Shown: positions 1-4,817 of the stretch, piece after piece | How positions within the stretch are numbered: the first letter of the stretch is position 1 | Layout of the letters: every line of letters starts with the position of its first letter | NCBI GenBank assembly: GCA_030594905.1 | Contig: JAUVEF010000037.1 | Span: 1 to 8,678, forward strand | Origin: Methanosarcinales archaeon | GTDB lineage: Archaea > Halobacteriota > Methanosarcinia > Methanosarcinales > Methanogasteraceae | DNA length: 8,678 nt | Direction of reading: 5' to 3' | Notes under the pieces: generated by a model | What the model saw: only the letters and a program-made list of their open reading frames with translations | The model's database searches: none | What the model was told of the DNA's origin: nothing | Program-made: the position numbers and the translations under genes

Positions 1-121
1 CCATCCGGCTTGAGCCACACCGCACCACACCAACGAGGATGATGGAGTATGCTGCGAAGGCTATGAGCGTGTATATGCTCATTTTGTCGTCGCAGGTTGG
101 TATGATGCTTAGGATGTCCAT
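1..121 (-). CDS. Small membrane protein, N-terminal part (runs off left edge)
   Basis: The reading frame opens with ATG at 121 and continues open to the window edge, giving about 40 residues. It begins MDILSIIPTCDDKMS and is followed by a hydrophobic stretch (IYTLIAFAAYSIILVGVV, about residues 16-33) that would form one membrane helix, then positively charged and polar residues. The start lies 2 bases after the stop of the preceding gene (stop 126-124), with GGGAAG just upstream as a weak ribosome binding site, so it belongs to the same leftward operon. I do not recognise the family. Small membrane proteins in such a position in viruses can be holins or spanins, but nothing here proves that role. 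It is too short to reach the 60-codon scale at which gene callers feel safe; the tight junction and the clean helix support it. Confidence 0.5.
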   Translation of the reverse strand, partial: MDILSIIPTCDDKMSIYTLIAFAAYSIILVGVVRCGSSRM

Positions 122-123
122 GT

Positions 124-267
124 TTACTTCCCGTCGTCTACGAAGTGGGTCAGCAGGTCGTCGCACAGATCAAGGATCCTCGCGAACTTTGGCTGCCGAG
201 TGTCATGGTTGCTTGACTCGGCTTGCAGTTGTGTTGCGATACTCCGGATGTTCAGGATTTGGTTCAT
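124..267 (-). CDS. 47-residue hypothetical protein
   Basis: This ORF starts with ATG at 267 and ends with TAA at 126-124. The start overlaps the stop of the upstream membrane-protein gene in an ATGA arrangement (264-267), which is typical of translational coupling. The frame stays open upstream of 267, but that part runs antisense-free through the neighbouring gene in another frame, so the coupled ATG is the better start. The product (MNQILNIRSIATQLQAES...) is polar and predicted mostly helical, with an acidic C-terminus (DLCDDLLTHFVDDGK). No signal peptide or membrane segment is visible. Function is unknown. It sits between two small membrane proteins, so a lysis-module or membrane-associated accessory role is possible but unproven. 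Confidence 0.55.
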   Translation of the reverse strand: MNQILNIRSIATQLQAESSNHDTRQPKFARILDLCDDLLTHFVDDGK

Positions 268-440
268 TGTGCGCCCGCCTTCTTCGTCTTTTCGAAGTAG
301 AATGCGATCACCGCACCTGCCATCAGTGTTAGGAATCCGGGCACCTCTCCGGTTAGGTATGTGACATATATGCCGCAACCGGTCGCCGCTCCGACAACCG
401 AGAGTCCTATGATCTCGTCTGTAATGTCTTGTATGTCCAT
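264..440 (-). CDS. 58-residue protein with two membrane helices, holin-like
   Basis: Reading leftward from ATG at 440 gives 58 residues ending in TGA at 266-264. Two hydrophobic segments are visible: about residues 10-29 (IIGLSVVGAATGCGIYVTYL) and 34-48 (PGFLTLMAGAVIAFY). A basic tail (EKTKKAGAQ) follows. The N-terminus is acidic (MDIQDITDEI). This is the topology of a small class-II-like holin, but small two-helix membrane proteins have many roles, so the holin label is only a suggestion from size, topology and viral context. A ribosome binding site GAGG lies about 9 bases before the start, inside the end of the upstream gene, whose stop is 2 bases away. The stop overlaps the next start by 4 bases. 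The gene is easily missed because of its length. Confidence 0.6.
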   Translation of the reverse strand: MDIQDITDEIIGLSVVGAATGCGIYVTYLTGEVPGFLTLMAGAVIAFYFEKTKKAGAQ

Positions 441-442
441 AA

Positions 443-715
443 TTATAACCTCGCTATTATACTGTTCAACGCACCACGATTAGCAAACCCCCAACGTTCC
501 CACTGCTGGTTAGGTCGGGTGATCTGTTTTGTGACCACGTTTATCATCTCGCCGGTCTCTGGATCGATGTCGTAGTCGGTGACCTGCTCGGCTTTCTCCG
601 GTTCGTTCACTGCTCGTAGGAGTGTTGCCTTGAGTTGTCCGTGATATTCGGGATGGTCGTTCAGGATGTTCTCTATGTCTTGGGACGTTGCTATTGTTTC
701 GGGGAATTTTCTCAT
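443..715 (-). CDS. Conserved phage-type hypothetical protein, 90 aa
   Basis: The start chosen is ATG at 715 (MRKFPETIATSQDIENILND). A GTG nine bases upstream is in frame but lies inside the strong ribosome binding site GAGGTGATC (719-727), so it is not the likely start. Residues 1-20 look helical. The middle contains DYDIDPETGEMINVVT (about 48-63), a short beta-hairpin-like motif, and the C-terminal part contains RPNQQWERWGFANR (67-80). I recall the same pattern of an N-terminal MRKFP-TIAT segment, a DPETGEMINV motif and a C-terminal W-x-GFA-R segment from uncharacterised phage proteins, but no function is known to me. It is the gene after the RT-coupled small protein, whose stop codon overlaps its ribosome binding site, so it is co-transcribed with the retroelement. 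Whether it helps the retroelement or is an ordinary viral gene cannot be told from sequence. Confidence 0.75.
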   Translation of the reverse strand: MRKFPETIATSQDIENILNDHPEYHGQLKATLLRAVNEPEKAEQVTDYDIDPETGEMINVVTKQITRPNQQWERWGFANRGALNSIIARL

Positions 716-718
716 CTT

Positions 719-727
719 GATCACCTC
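719..727 (-). promoter_or_regulatory. Ribosome binding site GAGGTGATC overlapping a stop codon
   Basis: On the minus strand the sequence TGAGGTGATCAAGATG joins two genes. The TGA (728-726) is the stop of the upstream gene, GAGGTGATC is fully complementary to the usual 3' end of 16S rRNA, and the ATG at 715 follows 6 bases after GAGGTG. This fixes the start of the downstream 90-residue protein and argues against the in-frame GTG inside the site. Confidence 0.8.
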
Positions 728-1028
728 ACGAAAGTGTATAATATCGATCTATCTTCTTTATCATCCCATAGAATGGTATATTCTTTTCATACTTGTTTAG
801 TTGGTCTATTATCACTTGTGATGCGGTGAACATAATATGCTCTTCGTCATCGAGTTTGAATTGAACTGTTACATATGATGTGCCTTGTTTTTGCTTGCTG
901 TCTTTTATTTTGAATCCAAGTATTAGAATCTCTTTATTTAACAGATCGTCTATTCTTATCTTATCTCCCTCAAATGGGGTGGTTTCATCTGCGAAATCTC
1001 CAAATCGTGGATATTCATCACGTAGCAT
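726..1028 (-). CDS. Putative OB-fold ssDNA-binding-like protein coupled to the RT
   Basis: The product is 100 residues from ATG at 1028, preceded by GGAGGG at 1035-1040, a strong ribosome binding site at good distance. The longer in-frame ORF upstream lacks such support. The start overlaps the end of the reverse transcriptase gene by 11 bases (RT stop 1020-1018), so the two are translationally coupled. Residues 1-25 are polar and acidic. Residues 30-100 alternate beta strands with one helix: KEILILGFKIKDS, then TSYVTVQFKLDDEEHIMFTAS, a helix QVIIDQLNKYEK, then IPFYGMIKKIDRYYTL. This strand order, with a YVTVQF strand and a C-terminal aromatic YYT, resembles OB-fold single-stranded-DNA-binding-like phage proteins. 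The family assignment is inferred by eye. A role in handling the cDNA or RNA of the retroelement is plausible from position only. It does not resemble Avd, the small basic helical-bundle accessory protein of many such systems. Confidence 0.75.
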   Translation of the reverse strand: MLRDEYPRFGDFADETTPFEGDKIRIDDLLNKEILILGFKIKDSKQKQGTSYVTVQFKLDDEEHIMFTASQVIIDQLNKYEKNIPFYGMIKKIDRYYTLS

Positions 1029-2037
1029 ATGAATCCCTCCACATCTGTTCTGTGCCAAGCCAGTTGGTAAGATTGTGTGCGTTTGCATGCTTGAGCCAAC
1101 CCATTGTTGATGCTATCGATGATCGATACTGGGCATTGGTGATTTTATTCTCTATAAGCAGTGTCGGTAACTGGCTTAGTCGTTGCTTTACTCGCTTTGC
1201 TGTTGATTTGCGTAGGAGGATCTTTTCTGGGAAGTGTCTATATCCAAGGAAGTCTATACCTCGTGAAATCGGGAATATGTCACATTTACCCCATTGCATA
1301 TCGAGTCGGTCTGATAGGAAGTCCGTTGAAATATCAGCGATCTCCTGAAGATATTTTTTATCATCGTGCAGGATAATAACGTCATCACAGTATCGTATAT
1401 AATTTTTTACGTGATATTCATGTTTCAAATGTTGATCGAGTTCATTTAGATAGAGATTTCCAAGCCACTGGCTGGTATAGTTTCCGATTGGAATGTTGTA
1501 TCCACCTCCAAAGCTATATACGATGTCACGGAGTAGCCATAACGTGTCTTTGCACTTTATTTTGTGCTTTACGATGTTATACATGATGTCATGGTTTATT
1601 GATGGGTAGAACTTTCGTACGTCCATTTTTAAGCAGTATCCATGTTTTCCAACTTTTCTGATGAAGTCCATCGTTCGTCTGCTGCCGGCATGTATGCCTT
1701 TTCCAACTCTGCAAGAGTAACTATCATAGATCATGAGGTTGTCCCATATCGGCTCAAGGACGTTCATTAAGGAATGTTGGATCACTCGATCTTGGTTGAA
1801 CGGCAATTTATATATTATTCGTTCTTTTGGTTCGTATATTGTTTTTTGGGTATATGACGAGGTTGCAAAGGTTTTGTCGATCAGTGCGTTGTAAATCGCC
1901 TCGATATTGTGATCGAGGTTGTGCTCGAATCGTTTTACAGTGTCTTGCCATCCTTTGCCCTTTCTGGCCTTCGTATATGCCTTATAAATGTTGGCAGGAT
2001 CGGCGATTTCCGGAAAGAGGTTTCCATGCCGTATCAT
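1018..2037 (-). CDS. Diversity-generating retroelement reverse transcriptase
   Basis: This 339-residue protein is the RNA-dependent DNA polymerase of the DGR. It should copy the adjacent template-repeat RNA into cDNA with errors at adenines, for transfer into the variable-protein gene. The N-terminus (RHGNLFPEI, then KARKGKG at 24-29) is typical of DGR RTs. Palm motifs are in order: KMDVRKFYPSI (137-147, first catalytic Asp139), IPIGNYTSQ (182-190, the IGxxxSQ signature of DGR RTs, unlike the QGxxxSP of most group II intron and retron RTs), YCDD (216-219, catalytic Asp218 and Asp219), and GIDFLGY (260-266). A basic thumb-like region follows. There is no X/maturase or endonuclease domain, which fits a DGR and not a group II intron. 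The catalytic box is YCDD where YMDD or YVDD is more usual. All catalytic residues are intact. The ATG at 2037 is the only plausible in-frame start; it has no strong ribosome binding site. The gene appears more AT-rich than the tail genes. Confidence 0.96.
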   Translation of the reverse strand: MIRHGNLFPEIADPANIYKAYTKARKGKGWQDTVKRFEHNLDHNIEAIYNALIDKTFATSSYTQKTIYEPKERIIYKLPFNQDRVIQHSLMNVLEPIWDNLMIYDSYSCRVGKGIHAGSRRTMDFIRKVGKHGYCLKMDVRKFYPSINHDIMYNIVKHKIKCKDTLWLLRDIVYSFGGGYNIPIGNYTSQWLGNLYLNELDQHLKHEYHVKNYIRYCDDVIILHDDKKYLQEIADISTDFLSDRLDMQWGKCDIFPISRGIDFLGYRHFPEKILLRKSTAKRVKQRLSQLPTLLIENKITNAQYRSSIASTMGWLKHANAHNLTNWLGTEQMWRDSYAT

Positions 2038-2039
2038 GA

Positions 2040-2300
2040 TAGTTTTGGAACAACCAGCGTTCTCAATGTGATACTGGTTGGTCGTTCCCTCCGTTGTGTG
2101 TTTTGCCTTTCGACATGGTTATGGGGTTCAGCCAGGAGTTGGCTTCGCACCGTATCCTGTATCTGCACTGAACTGAGCTCCGATATTCGAATTCGTATTC
2201 CAGTGATAGTTATTCGCATTCTGGCACTGAGACCTGCAATTCGCCCCATTAGTCCAATTACCGCCTGCATGGAGTGTTCTTTAAATAACCCGATAACCAA
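2040..2300 (-). ncRNA. Probable DGR template RNA (TR plus downstream spacer)
   Basis: Between the variable-protein stop and the RT start lie about 330 bases without a convincing gene, and they contain the template repeat. In the studied Bordetella phage DGR the functional RNA spans the TR and a spacer running up to the RT gene, and that spacer structure primes cDNA synthesis. Here the spacer (2163-2038, 126 bases) can form two hairpins: a 5-bp stem AGCCA/TGGCT at 2130-2144 and an imperfect stem at 2047-2088 (GGAACAACCAG against CTGGTT-GGTC-GTTCC with a 4-base bulge). The RNA ends are not visible. No clear separate promoter was identified, so it may be cut from or read as part of the operon transcript. 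Confidence 0.55.
2164..2274 (-). repeat. DGR template repeat (TR), 111 bp
   Basis: Read on the minus strand this segment aligns without gaps to the variable repeat at 2382-2492 with a constant offset of 218. All 22 mismatches fall where TR has A; the other 79 non-adenine positions are identical. TR has 32 adenines, of which 10 are unchanged in VR. Read in the VR frame it carries nine AAY (Asn) codons, the usual design that gives maximum amino-acid choice. It is not in a gene of its own frame. It lies between the variable-protein gene and the RT, in the same orientation as both, as in many DGRs. Confidence 0.96.
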
Positions 2301-2369
2301 TGACATCGTTTTATGCCATCTTTATCATGTTTTTCGATTTTATCATTCGTTCTCCGTTCTCCGTTCCGC

Positions 2370-3407
2370 TTACAGCGACTTCGCACCGAACCGAGCCCCG
2401 ATATACGAACTCGTATCCCAGCGACAGCTACCCGCATACCGGCACCGAGACCCGCAATACGCCCCATGAGCCCAATAACCGCCCGCACGGAGCTGGGTAT
2501 TTCCGTACTTATTAGTTCCGTACGTGTAGAAACTGCCTTTCGCTCCTGCGAGATCGTACCATCCTGCTGTTGTACCGTTATCGAGCCGTGCTGAAGGTGT
2601 TGCAAGCCATTGGTACAGTGCGCCTACGCAGTCTTCGCAGCCGATGTTGCTGATCATACGACGGGATGCTGTGTCTACATGACCGCCAGTTGTGACAGGA
2701 TCGGCAGAGCCCAAGATATTGGTTTCTTCGTTCGATCCGGCAGCTATGGATTGGAACTGCTCATCGGTCAATAATTGTTTGTTGACCGCATGACCGTCAT
2801 CGATGAAGTCCAGCCAATTACGAGTATCGCTGATCGTACCGCCGTTTACGCTTACCGTTGATGCGCCGGTACCACTGGCTAAGTAGATGTCTACCCATAG
2901 GTCTATTGCCGGATCATAAACCATTCCAGCAGGTACGGATTTAGGACGGTGCGTCAGATCCCAAATTGATGCAGGGAGTATGTTGTTAGCAAGATGGCCT
3001 GTAAGGTCATGTCCTGCTATCGTTCCGACATTGGTACAGAGAGTATGAAAACCGCCGATCTTCTCTGAGGAGTTCGCCGCATACCCTGATGGATAAGTTG
3101 CGTTTGCAGATAGGATGAAATCGAGTGCGCCACTGTTGTTTATGGCATAGACATAGTAGTCAGCACCGTTTGAGATTGCACCAGTGTCGAGGTCTGTTGC
3201 AGTGTCAAGTTCTACATCAGAGGTTGCCATGAACCATGTATCACCTATCTTAATGGGAATATCATAGGAGCCATTCACCACCGCTACATCAGCATCGCCT
3301 GATTTGGCTTCGATGATTCTAAGGGTCCTGTCTAAGTTCAGCATACTGAATATGCTGCCTCCATGATATTGGTATCCAGCCCGCCTAATCATTCCATCGC
3401 CGAACAT
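2370..3407 (-). CDS. DGR variable protein with C-type-lectin-like C-terminus
   Basis: The product has 345 residues. It is the target of the retroelement, likely a surface-exposed ligand-binding protein of the virion. The start ATG at 3407 is preceded by GAGGCGATC (3411-3419), one mismatch from the ideal ribosome binding site. The first 110 residues look like a beta-rich virion-attachment region. Residues about 215-345 match the C-type lectin (formylglycine-generating-enzyme-like) fold of DGR targets: DEQFQSIAAGSNEE, then SNIGCEDC-VGALYQW (253-267), then GSFYTYG (291-297), then the VR with G-G-x-W at 309-312 and IGARFG near the end (336-341). Signature residues of the SNIG...W and GG-W type are present. 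No signal peptide or membrane helix is seen, so it is probably displayed through the particle, not secreted. The gene lies downstream of a connector-like gene and near tail-fibre genes, so tail tip, baseplate or neck decoration are all possible. Ligand is unknown. Confidence 0.93.
   Translation of the reverse strand: MFGDGMIRRAGYQYHGGSIFSMLNLDRTLRIIEAKSGDADVAVVNGSYDIPIKIGDTWFMATSDVELDTATDLDTGAISNGADYYVYAINNSGALDFILSANATYPSGYAANSSEKIGGFHTLCTNVGTIAGHDLTGHLANNILPASIWDLTHRPKSVPAGMVYDPAIDLWVDIYLASGTGASTVSVNGGTISDTRNWLDFIDDGHAVNKQLLTDEQFQSIAAGSNEETNILGSADPVTTGGHVDTASRRMISNIGCEDCVGALYQWLATPSARLDNGTTAGWYDLAGAKGSFYTYGTNKYGNTQLRAGGYWAHGAYCGSRCRYAGSCRWDTSSYIGARFGAKSL
2382..2492 (-). repeat. DGR variable repeat (VR), 111 bp
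   Basis: This is the 3' end of the variable-protein gene, residues 306-342 of 345. Relative to TR it shows 17 A-to-G, 4 A-to-T and 1 A-to-C changes and no other substitutions. They alter 18 residues and leave three codons silent (308, 337, 342). Asn codons of TR have become Tyr, His, Gly, Ser or Asp. Fixed residues include W312, C318, C322, W330 and the I-G-A core near the end, which match the conserved scaffold of C-type-lectin-like DGR targets. The stop codon follows three codons after VR. Confidence 0.96.
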
Positions 3408-3410
3408 TGT

Positions 3411-3419
3411 GATCGCCTC
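3411..3419 (-). promoter_or_regulatory. Ribosome binding site GAGGCGATC overlapping a stop codon
   Basis: On the minus strand TGAGGCGATCACAATG joins the small structural gene to the variable-protein gene. The TGA at 3420-3418 is the upstream stop, and GAGGCGATC differs by one base from the ideal site. It fixes the variable-protein start at 3407. Confidence 0.7.
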
Positions 3420-3729
3420 ATTTGAAGTACGTCACCTTTAGCACTCCGGATACTGCCCCGGTGCGGATGGCTTTGAAGCCTGCGATCTGTGCTGGTGATG
3501 TTAGGGTGATCACGTCTCCGACCTCTATCAGATGCCCTTCGCTGCTCGTTGGGGTGCCGGATAACCAGAACCGTATTTGTGCTGTTTCGAGCGTCATTTC
3601 TGCTCGGGACGATTCCAGGTATGTTGTTGCGGTGCATCCGATGGCGGTGGCGGCTACGGTGATCGACTCCTTGTCGAATGGTGCTGGTCCTGATTCGGTT
3701 ACGTTTGTGGTGCTGTGTGGTGGTGGCAT
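3418..3729 (-). CDS. Small phage structural-type protein, 103 aa
   Basis: The ORF starts at ATG 3729, one base after the stop of the connector-like gene (3733-3731), and ends with a TGA embedded in the ribosome binding site of the variable-protein gene. The N-terminus is low-complexity and polar. The rest alternates short beta strands (ESITVAATAIGCTATTY, then AEMTLETAQIRFWLSG), followed by GHLIEVGDVITLTSPAQI (64-81) and FKAIRTGAVSGVLKVTYF at the end. I recall small viral proteins with the same pattern (an IRF-x-x-x-G-TPT segment, GH-L-E-GD-ITL, and an AIRTGA-G-L-V-YF ending) near head-tail or tail genes. They look like small beta-sandwich decoration or adaptor proteins, but I know no proven function. 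The gene may be transcriptionally and structurally linked to the diversified protein downstream. Confidence 0.75.
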   Translation of the reverse strand: MPPPHSTTNVTESGPAPFDKESITVAATAIGCTATTYLESSRAEMTLETAQIRFWLSGTPTSSEGHLIEVGDVITLTSPAQIAGFKAIRTGAVSGVLKVTYFK

Positions 3730-3730
3730 T

Positions 3731-4081
3731 TTAGTTCACTTTCCTTATCCATGTTTTTGGCGCCGGTGGTGATAAGAGTCTTTTTAGGTCTCGGTCTGCT
3801 GCGTCCTTGAATTCTTTGATGTGAGCGAGTCTTGCTTTCTCTGCGTTTTCGTCTTTCAGTGCCGGTAGGGAGATGCCTGTGTAGTACGCTGCGAGGTCTG
3901 TTGCGATGGATTCTGCCAAGGCAAAGTCAGTGTCTCCGGATACTGGCAGACTGCCTATGAAATTTGAGATCTGTGCTTCTGCGTCTGTGATGAACTGGGT
4001 GATTGCTGTATCTGTGGATTCCCACGTCTCTAATTGCAGTCTTTGGCGGACTCTTATGATTGTGCTGAGTGTGATCGCCAT
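3731..4081 (-). CDS. Head-tail connector-like protein, 116 aa
   Basis: The product is 116 residues and mostly helical. It starts MAITLSTIIRVRQRLQLETW, continues with DTAITQFITDAEAQISNFIG (24-43), then FALAESIATDLAAYYTGI (53-70), and a helical C-terminal EKARLAHIKEFKDAADRDLKRLL ending in a proline-rich tail. The order of an N-terminal VR-RL segment, a T-x-I-x-x-FI-x-x-A-x-x-x-I helix and an AxxYYTG helix resembles gp6/HK97-type head-tail connector (adaptor) proteins that sit between portal and tail. The assignment is by pattern and size, so moderate. It is the first gene of the leftward operon. The ATG at 4081 has no clear ribosome binding site but lies about 25-30 bases from a TATA-like element, which fits a leaderless archaeal mRNA. 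Confidence 0.6.
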   Translation of the reverse strand: MAITLSTIIRVRQRLQLETWESTDTAITQFITDAEAQISNFIGSLPVSGDTDFALAESIATDLAAYYTGISLPALKDENAEKARLAHIKEFKDAADRDLKRLLSPPAPKTWIRKVN

Positions 4082-4104
4082 GCTGTAGAATATCGGTGCT
4101 GATA

Positions 4105-4117
4105 CTTATATACATTC
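4105..4117. promoter_or_regulatory. Divergent TATA-like promoter element
   Basis: The 53-bp gap between two divergent genes (4082-4134) contains CTTATATA on the plus strand (4105-4112), which reads as TATATAAG on the minus strand. Archaeal TATA boxes sit about 25 bases upstream of the transcription start. From this element the predicted starts fall at or within a few bases of both start codons: ATG at 4135 to the right and ATG at 4081 to the left. Neither gene has a strong ribosome binding site. The near-symmetric element could therefore drive both operons as leaderless transcripts. This is inferred from spacing and not from measured transcripts. Confidence 0.55.
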
Positions 4118-4129
4118 CCATAGTATGGG
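4117..4129. promoter_or_regulatory. 13-bp palindrome, possible operator
   Basis: CCCATAGTATGGG is a perfect 6-bp inverted repeat with a one-base centre. It lies directly after the TATA-like element and just before the rightward start codon, where a bound protein would block the rightward promoter. No repressor gene is present in the window. It could also arise by chance. Confidence 0.35.
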
Positions 4130-4134
4130 TGTGT

Positions 4135-4428
4135 ATGGAAAAAGCAACTCCAACTATAGAAGAACTTGAGAAGCAGATTGACGAGCTTAAGACTCAGGCT
4201 GAAGAACGTGAGAAGCAGGCTGAAGAACTTAAGGCAAAGGAAGCCTCTCTGGTGCAACAGTTACGGGCACAAGGTCAACAGGTACAGCAGCAGTTGCAAC
4301 AAGTTATTGGTGCTGCGATAAACACGATGGGGCAAATTGAGCAACTCGAAGCAGTGCTGGAAGAGCAGAAGCGAGAGCGGTACCAGCTTGAAGGGGCTTT
4401 GCGGACTATTATGGCGCATCAGCAGTAG
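4135..4428 (+). CDS. Coiled-coil protein, 97 aa
   Basis: The start is taken at ATG 4135, which opens MEKATPTIEELEKQIDELK. An in-frame ATG at 4096 would add 13 hydrophobic residues, but it lies upstream of the TATA-like element and would not be transcribed from it. The protein is an almost continuous heptad pattern (residues about 7-58: ELEKQIDELKTQAEE, then REKQAEELKAKEASL, then a Gln-rich QQLRAQGQQVQQQLQQV), a short break around GAAINTMGQ (59-67), and a second coil to residue 93. It has no membrane segment. It is the first gene of the rightward cassette, 17 bases ahead of tail-fibre-like genes. Such proteins can be fibre trimerisation partners, chaperones or scaffolds; which applies here is not known. 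The start appears leaderless. Confidence 0.7.
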   Translation: MEKATPTIEELEKQIDELKTQAEEREKQAEELKAKEASLVQQLRAQGQQVQQQLQQVIGAAINTMGQIEQLEAVLEEQKRERYQLEGALRTIMAHQQ

Positions 4429-4445
4429 CGATAAGAGGCTTACCC

Positions 4446-4817
4446 ATGGAATCGCACCTCAACTCGCTACAGGATGTTGTCCGGCTGACGATACGCCAAG
4501 AACTTGCGTGGTCCGAGCGACGGTTCAAGCGTGTTACGATGTCGCAGGATGCCGACAACAATCCTGCCGAGTTGTACGGTGCAGACGGGAAGATCTATTA
4601 TAGGAAGGCTGGGGGGGCTGGGGTGGAGATCGGCGCAGGGGTTGGTGGGTTGTGGGAAATCAGTGGCGCAACTAAGATCGCTGCGATTGCGAATCGTCCT
4701 GTTATTCACGATTTCGTTTGGCTTAAGGATGAGGGGTCTGGGAATAACAGTAGCATTACGTGGTGGGTGGAGTATGGCGGTGGCGGTGGCGGACATCCGG
4801 ACGAAGGGGTGGAGTAG
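4446..4817 (+). CDS. Small tail-fibre-like protein, 123 aa
   Basis: ATG 4446 is preceded by AAGAGG (4433-4438). The first 30 residues are an amphipathic basic helix (MESHLNSLQDVVRLTIRQEL, then AWSERRFKRV). Residues about 33-55 hold a beta-type segment (DADNNPAELYGADGKIYYRK), typical of virion attachment regions. Residues about 57-75 read GAGVEIGAGVGGLWEISGA, and the end is Gly-rich (VEYGGGGGGHPDEGVE). The GLWE...G...A unit also occurs twice in the next protein, which supports relatedness to it. The stop codon (4815-4817) directly abuts the next ATG, so the pair is translationally coupled. It may be a virion adaptor or a short fibre base. The ATG of the ORF is the only start with a binding site, and function is inferred from motif and context. 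Confidence 0.65.
   Translation: MESHLNSLQDVVRLTIRQELAWSERRFKRVTMSQDADNNPAELYGADGKIYYRKAGGAGVEIGAGVGGLWEISGATKIAAIANRPVIHDFVWLKDEGSGNNSSITWWVEYGGGGGGHPDEGVE

Noticed and set aside
39..332. Plus-strand ORF of 97 codons at the left edge.
   Set aside because: It lies antisense to three tightly linked minus-strand small genes and has no ribosome binding site or recognisable product.
1018..2037. Reverse transcriptase of a group II intron or retron.
   Set aside because: The IGNYTSQ motif, short length, lack of maturase or endonuclease domains and the adjacent TR/VR pair fit a DGR; no intron ribozyme domain V or msr/msd structure was seen.
2279..2288. TTATTTAAAG on the minus strand, a TATA-box-like sequence just before TR.
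   Set aside because: A start about 25 bases downstream would fall inside TR and produce a truncated template, so it is unlikely to be the promoter of the template RNA.
2034..2605. Two overlapping minus-strand ORFs (2034-2306 and 2258-2605) whose products share an IGLMGRIAGL-type stretch, resembling a duplicated gene.
   Set aside because: The similarity is TR and VR read in the same wrong frame. The VR frame of the variable protein is supported by motifs and by codon-wise mutation pattern, so neither is a real gene.
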